A program made the translations under genes and the position numbers. A stretch of DNA of 64,000 bases. It comes from an uncultured Bacteroidales bacterium. Its GTDB lineage: Bacteria > Bacteroidota > Bacteroidia > Bacteroidales > UBA932. The stretch spans positions 62,001 through 126,000 of the forward strand of contig UQMB01000002.1 in NCBI GenBank assembly GCA_900541925.1, in the 5' to 3' direction. A model generated the notes under the pieces. The model was given only the letters and a program-made list of their open reading frames with translations. It did not search any database and was not told where the DNA came from. The first letter of the stretch is position 1. The number at the start of each line of letters is the position of its first letter. This document shows positions 7,040 to 15,283 of the stretch, one piece after another.

Positions 7040-8536
7040 ATGGACAAGACCAGAATCGACGCTCAGATAGAGCGCTTCCGCAAGGGTTTCCCTTGGCTCG
7101 ACATCATCTCGCCGGCCACCCCTTCAAGGGGCATCGAGGTGCTGGGAGAGAAGGCCGCGGAAGAAGCGGCAGCCTATGCAGACACGGCACAGACGGACGG
7201 CAGGTGCAAGTTCGTGCCGGCATCCGGCGCGGCGTCCCGGATGTTCAAGGACATATTCGCCGGGATGGACGAGCCCAACGACGCCGTACGCCGCCTGTGC
7301 GACAACCTCGAGAAATTCGCGTTCTACAGCCCTGAAGTCTTCGGGACGGCCCCTTACGACCCGGCCACGACGGCCCGCAGGCTGCTCACCGACGAAGGCC
7401 TCGACTACGGCAGCAAGCCCAAGGGAGTGCTGAGCTTCCACCGCTACCCGAACGAAGTACGCACCGCTCTCGCAGAGCATCTCGTTGAAGGTCAGGCATA
7501 CATGCGCAATGCTGACGGCAGCGTCAACCTCACGGTGACCATCACTCCGGAGCACGAGCCCCTCTTCCGCGAGCTGCTGGAGCAGATCCGGCCGGAATAC
7601 GAGAAGCGTTACGGGGTCAAGTACGACATATCTTTCACATTCCAGGACAAGGCCACGGACACCATGGCGGTGGACATGGAGAACCACCCGTTCCTGAAGG
7701 AAGACGGTACCGTGCTCACCCGCCCGGCAGGACACGGGGCCCTCATCCACAACCTCAACAGCCTCAAGGCCGAGCTCGTGTCCATCAAGAACATAGACAA
7801 CGTGTGCGTGGAGAGGATGCAGCCTGTCACGGCCCACTGGAAGAAAGTGCTGATGGGCAGGGCCCTGCAGCTGCGCGACACCATCCGCGGCTACATCTTC
7901 GCCCTGGACCAGATGACCCGGATGCGCCGGGAGATGAGCGACTTCGCATACATTCCGGTCTACAACGTCAATCTCGACGACCCATACGCCACCCCTGAGT
8001 GCCAGGACCTGTGCAACGAGATAGAAGCCTTCCTCCGCGACACCCTCTGCATAGAGATGCCGGAGGCCAAAGACTGCCGCGACAGGGCGCAGGCCCTGCG
8101 CGACAAGCTCAACCGCCCGATAAGGTTGTGCGGGATGGTGCGCAACCAGGGCGAACCGGGCGGAGGCCCGTTCATCATCCGCGACAGCGACGGGGCCACC
8201 TCGCTCCAGATACTCGAAGCGGCCCAGATCAACCCCGACGACCCGCGCTCGGCCCAGCTCCTGAAAGGCTCGACCCACTTCAACCCTGTGGACATCGTCT
8301 GCTGCCTGGAAGACCACGAAGGCGCTCATTTCGACCTCACCAGACATGTGGACGAGGAGACCGGGCTCATCAGTCGCAAGAGCTGGCACGGACGCGAGCT
8401 CAAGGCGCTTGAACTCCCCGGACTCTGGAACGGCTCGATGTCAGACTGGAACACCCTCTTCGTGGAAGTGCCGCTCGAGACCTTCAATCCGGTGAAGACC
8501 GTGCTCGACCTGCTGCGGCCCGCACATCAGCAATAA
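7040..8536 (+). CDS. DUF4301 family protein
   Basis: A 498-residue cytosolic protein matching what I know as DUF4301, found mainly in Bacteroidetes; the function is unknown. It has no signal peptide or transmembrane segment. Recognisable blocks are VPASGAASRMFKD near residue 55 (which resembles the start of a nucleotidyltransferase-like loop), KGVLSFHRYPNEVRTALAEH, ISFTFQDKATDT, and RPAGHGALIHNLN. The last two blocks have the layout of a sugar-nucleotide transferase, but that is inference. The ATG at 7040 follows the pdxB stop by 11 bp. The frame stays open upstream, but that region is the pdxB coding sequence in another frame. Confidence 0.85.
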   Translation: MDKTRIDAQIERFRKGFPWLDIISPATPSRGIEVLGEKAAEEAAAYADTAQTDGRCKFVPASGAASRMFKDIFAGMDEPNDAVRRLCDNLEKFAFYSPEVFGTAPYDPATTARRLLTDEGLDYGSKPKGVLSFHRYPNEVRTALAEHLVEGQAYMRNADGSVNLTVTITPEHEPLFRELLEQIRPEYEKRYGVKYDISFTFQDKATDTMAVDMENHPFLKEDGTVLTRPAGHGALIHNLNSLKAELVSIKNIDNVCVERMQPVTAHWKKVLMGRALQLRDTIRGYIFALDQMTRMRREMSDFAYIPVYNVNLDDPYATPECQDLCNEIEAFLRDTLCIEMPEAKDCRDRAQALRDKLNRPIRLCGMVRNQGEPGGGPFIIRDSDGATSLQILEAAQINPDDPRSAQLLKGSTHFNPVDIVCCLEDHEGAHFDLTRHVDEETGLISRKSWHGRELKALELPGLWNGSMSDWNTLFVEVPLETFNPVKTVLDLLRPAHQQ

Positions 8537-8576
8537 TATCTCGCGCTGCGCCGCATCGCAGTTCCAAAAAAATAAG

Positions 8577-8584
8577 TATCTTTG
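8577..8584 (+). promoter_or_regulatory. -7 promoter box of the decarboxylase operon
   Basis: TATCTTTG fits the Bacteroidetes -7 consensus. It would give a roughly 105-nt leader before the mmdA ATG, containing two hairpins. Confidence 0.6.
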
Positions 8585-8621
8585 CGCCCGCGCACTCGCA
8601 CATAGAAGAGAACGCGGGCGC
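8584..8621 (+). promoter_or_regulatory. Leader hairpin before mmdA
   Basis: Perfect 9-bp GC-only arms GCGCCCGCG (8584-8592) and CGCGGGCGC (8613-8621) with a 20-nt loop lie directly at and after the predicted transcription start. The stem is strong and placed in the 5' leader. It may stabilise the mRNA or control expression; no ligand family is recognised. Confidence 0.45.
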
Positions 8622-8630
8622 TATAGAATA

Positions 8631-8669
8631 TAGTAAGCGGCAAAAAATAAGTTGCCGCAGATTTGGCAA
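8631..8669 (+). repeat. 39-bp palindromic dispersed repeat, copy A
   Basis: This 39-bp sequence (TAGTAAGCGG at the left, GATTTGGCAA at the right) is identical base for base to 26381-26419. A third, partial copy lies at 58809-58840. Its core can fold: GCGGCAA (8637-8643) pairs with TTGCCGC (8652-8658). Here it sits in the leader of the decarboxylase operon, about 30 bp before mmdA. Confidence 0.8.
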
Positions 8670-8697
8670 GCTATTTTTTAACGATTACATAGTTAGT

Positions 8698-10260
8698 ATG
8701 AGCATACAAGAAGAAAAAATCGCAGAGCTCGTCGAAAGACGCGCCTCGGCCGCTCTCGGAGGAGGGCAGAAGCGCATTGACGCACAGCACGCCAAAGGAA
8801 AGCTGACAGCGAGGGAAAGACTCGCCCGGCTCCTTGACCCTGGCAGTTTCGAGGAGTTCGATATGTTCGTGCAGCACCGCTGCACGGATTTCGGAATGGA
8901 CGCCACCCATATAGACGGTGACGGAGTCGTGACGGGACAGGGCACGATAGACGGCAGGCTCGTCTTCGTATTCGCCCAGGATTTCACCGTCAACGGCGGC
9001 TCGCTCTCCAAGACAATGTCAGAGAAGATCTGCAAGGTGATGGACATGGCAGTCCGTGTCGGAGCCCCTGTAATCGGACTCAACGACTCCGGCGGAGCAC
9101 GCATCCAGGAAGGCATCGACGCCCTCGCCGGCTACGGTGAGATTTTCGAGAGGAACATCCTCGCCAGCGGCGTCGTACCGCAGATCAGCGGCATCTTCGG
9201 ACCTTGCGCCGGAGGAGCCGTCTACTCCCCTGCCCTGACGGACTTCACCCTCATGGTGGAGAACACATCTTATATGTTCCTCACCGGCCCGTCCGTAGTG
9301 AAGTCGGTGACCGGAGAGACAGTGGACCAGGAGCAGCTCGGAGGAGCCTCCGTACACGCCACCAAGTCAGGCGTGGCGCACTTCTGCGCGGCATCCGAGG
9401 AGGAAGGCATCGCTGACATCCGCCGCCTGCTCTCATTCATCCCTCAGAACAACATGGAGAAGGCGCCTGTACGCCCGACTTCAGATCCGGCCGGAAGGGT
9501 CGATGACGCGCTCAACAGCATCATCCCTGACAACCCCAACAAGGCATACGACATGTACGGCGTCATCGGCAGCATCGTCGACGACGGCGACTTCTTCGAG
9601 GTCCACAAGGACTTCGCCAAGAACATCATCACCGGCTTCGCCCACATGGGCGGCAGGAGCGTCGGCATCGTGGCCAACCAGCCGCGCGTGCTCGCGGGTG
9701 TGCTCGACATCAACGCTTCCCGCAAGGCGGCACGCTTCGTCCGCTTCTGCGACGCGTTCAACATCCCGCTCGTGACCCTGGTGGACGTGCCCGGATTCCT
9801 CTGCGGAACCCAGCAGGAGTACGGCGCCATCATCACCAACGGGGCCAAACTCCTCTACGCCTACGGAGAAGCCACGGTACCTAAGGTCACCGTGACCCTG
9901 CGCAAGAGCTACGGCGGCGCACACATCGTGATGAGCTGCAAGCAGATGCGTGGAGACATCAACTACGCCTGGCCGTCGGCCAACTATGCCGTGATGGGCG
10001 CCGAGGGCGCAGTCGGCATCATCTATGGCAAGGAACTCAAGGCCGAGACCGACCCGCAGAAGCAGGCCGCGCTCGCCGAAGAGAAGAAGAAAGAATACAA
10101 CGACCTCTTCTGCAACCCTTATCAGGCGGCGCAGAGAGGATATATCGAGGATGTGATCGAGCCGCGCAACACCAGGTTCCGCGTGATCCGCGCCCTGGAG
10201 GTGCTCGACGGCAAGCATCAGGAAATTCCAGCCAAGAAGCATGACAACCTCCCTCTTTAG
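8698..10260 (+). CDS. mmdA: Methylmalonyl-CoA decarboxylase alpha subunit (carboxyltransferase)
   Basis: A 520-residue acyl-CoA carboxyltransferase. It transfers the carboxyl group of (methyl)malonyl-CoA to biotin on the carrier subunit. Features are the KLTARERLARLLDPGSFEE N-terminus, the oxyanion-forming NDSGGARIQEG and GPCAGGAVYSPAL segments in the N-lobe, and GFLCGTQQEYG and KSYGGAHIVM in the C-lobe. It is also close to propionyl-CoA carboxylase beta. The three following genes (gamma-like anchor, biotin carrier, Na+-pump beta subunit) show that it belongs to the sodium-pumping decarboxylase, the last steps of succinate-to-propionate fermentation. Confidence 0.93.
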   Translation: MSIQEEKIAELVERRASAALGGGQKRIDAQHAKGKLTARERLARLLDPGSFEEFDMFVQHRCTDFGMDATHIDGDGVVTGQGTIDGRLVFVFAQDFTVNGGSLSKTMSEKICKVMDMAVRVGAPVIGLNDSGGARIQEGIDALAGYGEIFERNILASGVVPQISGIFGPCAGGAVYSPALTDFTLMVENTSYMFLTGPSVVKSVTGETVDQEQLGGASVHATKSGVAHFCAASEEEGIADIRRLLSFIPQNNMEKAPVRPTSDPAGRVDDALNSIIPDNPNKAYDMYGVIGSIVDDGDFFEVHKDFAKNIITGFAHMGGRSVGIVANQPRVLAGVLDINASRKAARFVRFCDAFNIPLVTLVDVPGFLCGTQQEYGAIITNGAKLLYAYGEATVPKVTVTLRKSYGGAHIVMSCKQMRGDINYAWPSANYAVMGAEGAVGIIYGKELKAETDPQKQAALAEEKKKEYNDLFCNPYQAAQRGYIEDVIEPRNTRFRVIRALEVLDGKHQEIPAKKHDNLPL

Positions 10261-10651
10261 TATCCTCACGGCCGGCTCCGACAGGATGCTGCAGACCGAC
10301 CCTCACGGGTGGACGCTCACTATCATCAGCGTGGGCGTGGTGTTCATCGCGCTGGTCATCCTGTACTTCATCTACAACTTCTCCGGCTCGATATTCTCCG
10401 GGAAGATAAGCTTCAAGCGCAAGCCGAAGGCCCCTAAAGGCGCCCCGGATGCGGATGTGGCCGCGGCCATAGCCCTCGCGCTCCAGGCCGAATGCGGCTC
10501 CGACGACGAGATCGCAGCGGTGACGGCCCTCTATCTCTATCTCAACGACAATGTCCACGATGTGGAGAGCGGCGTGATCACCATAAGGCACAATGCCGCC
10601 TCCGCCTGGAACGGGGCACAGTTCAACTTCAGAAAACAAATCAGGAAATGA
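10241..10651 (+). CDS. OadG-family small membrane subunit of decarboxylase
   Basis: A 136-residue protein with one N-terminal transmembrane helix (LTIISVGVVFIALVILYFIYNF) and a soluble tail, matching the OadG/MmdD anchor of sodium-pumping decarboxylases. This subunit holds the carboxyltransferase and beta subunit together and assists assembly. The C-terminal part (VAAAIALALQAECGSDDEIAAV) resembles the conserved tail of Bacteroidetes OadG proteins. Its start lies inside the last 20 bp of mmdA, and its TGA overlaps the ATG of the biotin carrier gene, so translation is coupled. Confidence 0.85.
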   Translation: MTTSLFSILTAGSDRMLQTDPHGWTLTIISVGVVFIALVILYFIYNFSGSIFSGKISFKRKPKAPKGAPDADVAAAIALALQAECGSDDEIAAVTALYLYLNDNVHDVESGVITIRHNAASAWNGAQFNFRKQIRK

Positions 10652-11079
10652 AAGAATACAAATTCAAGATCAACGGCAAAGAATACAATGTAGCCGTCAA
10701 TGGCGTGGAAGGCAACAACGCCAGCGTCACAGTCAATGGTGTCTCCTACAATGTGGAGATGGAAGGCGGAGCCCCGGCAGTACAGGCGGCTCCGGTGCAG
10801 GGCGCAGCCCCTGTCGCAGCTGCGGCACCCCAGGCGAGCGCTCCGGCAGCACCCAAGTCAGGCGCCGGCAAGGACATCGTCTCCCCTCTTCCGGGCGTGA
10901 TCATCAGCATCGACGTCAAGGAGGGCCAGGCCGTGAAGCGCGGAGAGAAAGTCGCCGTGATCGAGGCGATGAAGATGGAGAACGAAATCCTCTCCGAGTG
11001 CGACGGCACAGTCACGGCCATTCATGTCTCCAAGGGTGATTCAGTGCTTGAGGACGCCAAAATAGTGACGATAGGCTGA
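10648..11079 (+). CDS. mmdC: Biotin carboxyl carrier subunit of decarboxylase
   Basis: A 143-residue biotin carrier protein. It consists of a short N-terminal domain (about 40 residues, MKEYKFKINGKEYNVAVNG), a flexible Ala/Pro-rich linker (about residues 40-70), and a biotinyl domain. The biotinylation site is EAMKM with Lys109. The long linker lets biotin swing between the carboxyltransferase and the membrane beta subunit. The chosen ATG at 10648 overlaps the previous stop (ATGA) and gives the normal N-terminus; the frame stays open further upstream only because of the overlapping gene. Its stop overlaps the next start. Confidence 0.92.
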   Translation: MKEYKFKINGKEYNVAVNGVEGNNASVTVNGVSYNVEMEGGAPAVQAAPVQGAAPVAAAAPQASAPAAPKSGAGKDIVSPLPGVIISIDVKEGQAVKRGEKVAVIEAMKMENEILSECDGTVTAIHVSKGDSVLEDAKIVTIG

Positions 11080-12221
11080 TGGAGAACGTCATTGACAGCC
11101 TGCAGCAGTTCTGGGAGTTCACGGGATTCGCCAACTGCACCTGGCAGCATCTGGTGATGATCCTGATAGGTCTCGTGTTCATCACCCTCGGCATAGTCAA
11201 AAAATGGGAGCCTCTCCTGCTCGTCCCTATCGGCTTCGGAATGATCATCGGCAACATCCCTCTTCCCATGGGGATGAATGTCAGCATCTACGAGGAGGGT
11301 TCGGTGCTCAACATCCTCTATCAGGGTGTACGGCAGGGATGGTACCCGCCGCTGATTTTCCTCGGCATCGGAGCGATGACGGACTTCTCGGCCCTCATCT
11401 CCCAGCCGAGACTGATATTGATCGGCGCAGCGGCCCAGCTCGGAATTTTCGGCGCATACCTCCTGGCCCTCGTCTTCGGCTTCGCTCCTAACGAGGCCGG
11501 CGCCATAGGCATCATCGGAGGCGCGGACGGCCCTACGGCCATCTTCCTGAGCTCCAAGCTCGCTCCGGAACTGATGGGAGCCATCGCCGTGTCCGCATAC
11601 TCATACATGGCGCTCGTCCCTGTGATCCAGAAGCCTATAATGCTTCTCCTCACCACCAAGAAAGAGCGTCTCATCAGGATGAACAAGCCTCGTGTCGTGA
11701 GCCAGAGGGAGAAAATCATCTTCCCTATCATCGGCTTCATCTGCACTGCCTTCATCGTGCCTTCAGGACTTCCGCTCCTCGGCATGCTCTTCTTCGGCAA
11801 CCTGCTCAAGGAGAGCGGAGTGACCAAGAGGCTCGCGACCACGGCCAGCGGACCGCTCATCGATGTCGTGACCACGCTCATCGGCGTCACCGTCGGAGCG
11901 TCAACCCAGGCGGACGTGTTCCTGACCGGCAAATCTGTCAAGATCTTCGCCCTCGGTCTCATCTCGTTCGTGATCGCCACCACCGGAGGCGTCTGCTTCG
12001 CGAAGCTCATGAACCTCTTCCTGCCGGAAGGCAAGAAGATCAACCCTCTCATCGGCAACGCCGGCGTGTCAGCCGTACCTGACGCAGCCAGAGTATCCGA
12101 AGTCGTCGGCCTCGAGGCTGACCCGTCCAACCACTTGCTCACCCATGCCATGGCCCCTAATGTGGCCGGCGTGATCGGTTCAGCCGTGGCCGCAGGTATC
12201 CTGCTCGGCTTCCTCGGATAG
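11079..12221 (+). CDS. mmdB: Na+-transporting decarboxylase beta subunit
   Basis: A 380-residue polytopic membrane protein of the OadB/MmdB/GcdB family. It decarboxylates carboxybiotin and couples this to Na+ export. Diagnostic parts are LLLVPIGFGMIIGNIP, the PPLIFLGIGAMTDFSAL segment with the conserved Asp in the first Na+-binding region, GIIGGADGPTAIF, and the NAGVSAVPDAARVSE block. The ATG overlaps the carrier stop. This is the energy-conserving subunit. With the V-ATPase at 26.6-33.6 kb predicted to use Na+, it suggests a sodium circuit. Confidence 0.95.
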   Translation: MENVIDSLQQFWEFTGFANCTWQHLVMILIGLVFITLGIVKKWEPLLLVPIGFGMIIGNIPLPMGMNVSIYEEGSVLNILYQGVRQGWYPPLIFLGIGAMTDFSALISQPRLILIGAAAQLGIFGAYLLALVFGFAPNEAGAIGIIGGADGPTAIFLSSKLAPELMGAIAVSAYSYMALVPVIQKPIMLLLTTKKERLIRMNKPRVVSQREKIIFPIIGFICTAFIVPSGLPLLGMLFFGNLLKESGVTKRLATTASGPLIDVVTTLIGVTVGASTQADVFLTGKSVKIFALGLISFVIATTGGVCFAKLMNLFLPEGKKINPLIGNAGVSAVPDAARVSEVVGLEADPSNHLLTHAMAPNVAGVIGSAVAAGILLGFLG

Positions 12222-12234
12222 CTCCGCTCGACTC

Positions 12235-13398
12235 ATGCTTGACGTCCATACAGCCACATACCTCATAAACGGCGGCACCAGCCTGACTCTTGGCGTACTG
12301 CTGCTTACGCTCAAGCCTTTTCAGGGCACGGAGAGCAAACTCTATCGGACCATCAAGCAATACCTTGCATATACAGCATTCATCGACGTCCTCATAGACG
12401 CGGTGATGCTGTATGTGATTTTCAGGGGGATAGGCAACGGATTCCAGAACTCTTTCGCATTGCCGGCCGCCTACTGGTGTCAGGTTTTCTTCTTGACATC
12501 CGCAACCTTGATGCTCCTCCATGAACACACCGCATACAGGCGCTTCCTCAGATGGGGGACATATCCGCTTGGCGTGCTGATGCTGCTCTTCTTGGGAGGA
12601 TTCGTGGCGTTCCTGGCAGGACACGGCGGCACACCGGACCCGTTCACGCACTACTGCCGCACCGGCTGGTATGCCGCACTGACCATAGCCGCGCATATCC
12701 TTCTGCTTCTTGCGATACTCGGCAGTTTCGTCCTGATCGCGATGGCTGCAAGGCGGTTCTCGCTCAATGTCGTCAACTTCTTCTCCGGGGATGATGCGGT
12801 GAAGATCGGCCGAGCCAGACAGTTCTTCACGATATACGGCGCCTACATCATCGTCACCACCTTGAACATGTTTCTCTTCTGCGAGACGCTCAGCATAGTG
12901 TGCATAAACCTGCGCGCCGTTTTGAAACTGCTGAATGTCATCATGGTGTTCAACATGGAACCGCTTCTTATGAGCACCGGACAGAAAATGGCCGGCTTTG
13001 ATGTTGCCGAAGAAGCAGAAGCAGAAAAGGAGGCGCCGCTCCGCGCGGAAATGGTAGAAAGCGCGATGAAGAGGTGGCTGAACTCCAAAGACAAACCATA
13101 TCTCAAAGAGGGACTCGCCCTCTCCGACGTGGCGGACCAGATGGGGATAAGCGGCCCCCAGCTCTCATACTACCTCAACCACTATCTCGGAGTCAACTTC
13201 AACTCGTGGATTAACCGGCTCCGTATCGGGGAGGCCAAACGCCTGATGGAGGCAAACCCACAGATGCAGATTTCCGATGTCGCCTCCGCTGTCGGCTACT
13301 CCGAAATCGCAGTCTTCTCCCGCAATTTCAAGAAGGCCGAAGGAATCACGGCCACCGAGTACAGGAAGCGCTGCGCTCCGGAAGTCGAGATTCAGTAA
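12235..13398 (+). CDS. Membrane-anchored AraC-family regulator
   Basis: A 387-residue fusion of an N-terminal membrane domain with about six to seven hydrophobic segments (residues about 8-235) and a C-terminal AraC-type double helix-turn-helix (about 285-385). The DNA-binding domain contains LSDVADQMGISGPQLSYYL, then FNSWINRLRIGEAKRLM and the second helix-turn-helix ISDVASAVGYSEIAVFSRNF. Such proteins may sense a signal at the membrane and regulate nearby genes. It lies immediately upstream of the fimbrial locus on the same strand, so pilus control is a reasonable guess but unproven. It starts 13 bp after mmdB but is unlikely to be functionally part of that operon. Confidence 0.85.
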   Translation: MLDVHTATYLINGGTSLTLGVLLLTLKPFQGTESKLYRTIKQYLAYTAFIDVLIDAVMLYVIFRGIGNGFQNSFALPAAYWCQVFFLTSATLMLLHEHTAYRRFLRWGTYPLGVLMLLFLGGFVAFLAGHGGTPDPFTHYCRTGWYAALTIAAHILLLLAILGSFVLIAMAARRFSLNVVNFFSGDDAVKIGRARQFFTIYGAYIIVTTLNMFLFCETLSIVCINLRAVLKLLNVIMVFNMEPLLMSTGQKMAGFDVAEEAEAEKEAPLRAEMVESAMKRWLNSKDKPYLKEGLALSDVADQMGISGPQLSYYLNHYLGVNFNSWINRLRIGEAKRLMEANPQMQISDVASAVGYSEIAVFSRNFKKAEGITATEYRKRCAPEVEIQ

Positions 13399-13502
13399 TC
13401 TTATAGCCCCTTTCTGCGTCTACTGGGCGGCGGGGCTGTGGCCTGCTGGGTGATGTGGGCTGCTGGGTGATGTGGCGACGTGTGCGTGGCGATGGCGGAC
13501 AT

Positions 13503-13572
13503 CCGTGGAACATCCTCCGGCGCGTGGAACATCACCGTGCGCACCAGGGCCGTTTCCACTCACCGCGCCGGT
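13503..13572 (-). repeat. 70-bp dispersed repeat, copy 1
   Basis: Read on the minus strand it begins ACCGGCGCGGTGAGTGGAAA and then contains two GATGTTCCAC/GTGTTCCAC-like boxes about 20 bp apart. It aligns at roughly 80 percent by eye with the plus strand at 47565-47636. Neither copy lies in a recognisable gene. Confidence 0.65.
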
Positions 13573-13719
13573 TTTCGGAAACCCGCGTGCGCAAAAAGGG
13601 GGCTGGTGCGCACGGCGAATCAACCAGAATCAGGAAAACTCAACCCTTTTCAGGCAAATGCCGCCGACCGCCGGTTTTTGCCGCTTACCCATGAAGTAAA
13701 CTGGAAATATTCTATTTTA

Positions 13720-13730
13720 CCCCCCCCCCC
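13720..13730 (+). repeat. 11-C homopolymer upstream of fimbrillin gene
   Basis: Eleven consecutive C residues sit in an otherwise AT-rich stretch, 140 bp before the first fimbrillin start codon. Tracts of this kind commonly change length by slipped-strand mispairing and can switch surface-structure genes on and off. There is no direct evidence of variation from one sequence. Confidence 0.85.
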
Positions 13731-13840
13731 ATTTGACCAAATAATAGAGAAATAATCAAACAAAATGTCCGAAAAAACGACCAAATTTGCGCGTTGGGGT
13801 GATTCAGACCAGATGATTCCCGCAAGCTATAACGAACACT

Positions 13841-13848
13841 TAAATTTG
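13841..13848 (+). promoter_or_regulatory. Candidate -7 box of first fimbrillin gene
   Basis: TAAATTTG fits TANNTTTG and lies 22 bp before the ATG at 13870. No clear -33 TTTG is visible at the right distance, so the call is tentative. An alternative weak box, CAAATTTG, lies near 13782. Confidence 0.4.
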
Positions 13849-13869
13849 AAATTAAAATATTTTAGCCAG

Positions 13870-15060
13870 ATGAAAAAAGTTTTGACAGCCGCAATATTGG
13901 CGGTAACAACCTGCGCTTTTGTCGGCTGCACGAAGAACGAGGTGAGATCCATCAGCGACAACCCTCAGGCAGTCCGTTTCCTCCCGCTTAACGGCAAACA
14001 CTCCACCAAGGACATGGTCGACGGCAATACCTATCCTAAAGATCTCCCGTTCGGCACGCTCGCATACTACCTTCCAAGCGGAAACTGGAACGCCAACATG
14101 GCGGATGCCACTCTCTACATCCCTATAAGCAAGGTGGTGAACAAATCCGGCGCGGCCAGCGGCAACGCATGGGAAGTTGAAGGGAAGGAATACTATTGGC
14201 CGAAGAGCGGCACACTCACCTTCTTCGCCTATAGCCCGTTCTCCTATCAAGAGGCTGGCGGAGGCGATCTCAATATTGAGAGCCTCTCAGGCAATGACGG
14301 TATACAGATAGTGGACTATGATGTGGATGCGCATCAGGACACCGACTTCATGGTGGCTGACATTGCCAAGGACAAGACAGCGAACGAGTCGAACGGCGGA
14401 TACACCGGTGTCCCTATTGTATTCCGTCACAAGCTTTCGCAGATAGTCGGCATCAACTTCCAGACCGTCATCACCAACACCGAAGGCAATCTCGTGGAGC
14501 ATGATTACTCGTACGGACGCAGCACCAACGGACCCCTGCAAGCAGGCGACATAGTGTTCAAACTCAAGAAAGTGGAGGTCAGAAACCTCTATACAAAGGG
14601 CACTTACGGATACACAACCACAGATGCAGATCCTGTAGCAGAGCATTGGAGTCCTCTGTCCAACAAAAATCCCTACACCTGGTTCAATAAAGCCCCTGAG
14701 GCATTTGTCGACAACACCAAGTTCAACCTGACATACAAGACCCAAGATGACACCCGCAACAAGTATCTCCTCGTCCTGCCTCAGCCTCTTATCACCCCCG
14801 GCACCACAACTCCTAAAACAACGGATCCGCTCATCCACATCGAATACCAGGTGCTGACCTACAGCGACGCTACCCACCACTCCACCGAGAATGTATCTGA
14901 GGATGTTTATCTGTATAACATCCATGGCAGCGCCAACGCAATCGATATGAACAAGAAGATAACCTACAACTTCAAGATCAATCTCGAGAACCGCAAGATC
15001 TACTGGGCTCCGTCCGTTGTGGACTGGGGAAGCGTAACTTACGACAACATCATCAAATAG
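13870..15060 (+). CDS. Fimbrillin-family lipoprotein (first pilin gene)
   Basis: A 396-residue type V pilus subunit precursor. The signal peptide MKKVLTAAILAVTTCAFVGC has its lipid-anchored Cys at position 20. The body shows the fimbrillin pattern LAYYLPSGNWNAN-ADATLYIPIS, EYYWPKSGTLTFFAYSPFSY and PIVFRHKLSQIVGINF. In this class the lipoprotein is exported, trimmed by an Arg/Lys-specific protease and polymerised through donor-strand exchange. The ATG at 13870 puts the signal peptide at the N-terminus; an in-frame ATG at 13765 would add 35 non-signal residues. A MITE separates it from the rest of the locus, so it may be its own transcription unit. Confidence 0.88.
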   Translation: MKKVLTAAILAVTTCAFVGCTKNEVRSISDNPQAVRFLPLNGKHSTKDMVDGNTYPKDLPFGTLAYYLPSGNWNANMADATLYIPISKVVNKSGAASGNAWEVEGKEYYWPKSGTLTFFAYSPFSYQEAGGGDLNIESLSGNDGIQIVDYDVDAHQDTDFMVADIAKDKTANESNGGYTGVPIVFRHKLSQIVGINFQTVITNTEGNLVEHDYSYGRSTNGPLQAGDIVFKLKKVEVRNLYTKGTYGYTTTDADPVAEHWSPLSNKNPYTWFNKAPEAFVDNTKFNLTYKTQDDTRNKYLLVLPQPLITPGTTTPKTTDPLIHIEYQVLTYSDATHHSTENVSEDVYLYNIHGSANAIDMNKKITYNFKINLENRKIYWAPSVVDWGSVTYDNIIK

Positions 15061-15080
15061 GCAGCCACAGACAGCGCTTG

Positions 15081-15244
15081 GAAGTTGTTTTGAATTTATT
15101 TGTCATAAATTTTATGAAGATTTTTCTGTCAGAGTTTTTTCTGGATTTTGAGAAAGATAGTAGAACTATCTGACCGAAAAAGCCAGGAAAAAATATGGCG
15201 AAAAAGCAAGTAAAAGAATTTTCAACATAAATCAAAACAACTTC
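15081..15244 (+). mobile_element. MITE-like element, copy 2
   Basis: A second 164-bp copy in the same direct orientation as copy 1, starting GAAGTTGTTTTGAATTTAT and ending with the inverse of that end. It is inserted 20 bp after the first fimbrillin stop. Flanking trinucleotides are TTG (left) and TTA (right), so the target duplication has changed by one base or was imperfect. The central AGATAGT-aga-ACTATCT palindrome is intact. Confidence 0.85.
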
Positions 15245-15283
15245 TTAGTATCAGGGCGGGTGAAACTGCCCTGATGCACCAAG

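Larger units (their letters stand above)
13399..13869 (+). other. Intergenic region between AraC gene and fimbrial locus
   Basis: A 471-bp region with no convincing gene. The left half is GC-rich and carries a 70-bp dispersed repeat (13503-13572). The right half turns AT-rich and holds the 11-C tract (13720-13730) and a TAAATTTG box (13841-13848) 22 bp before the fimbrillin ATG. Small open frames here show no family resemblance. Confidence 0.6.

Noticed and set aside
13765..13869. Longer fimbrillin starting at 13765
   Set aside because: It would add 35 residues with no signal character before a proper lipoprotein signal peptide; the ATG at 13870 fits better.
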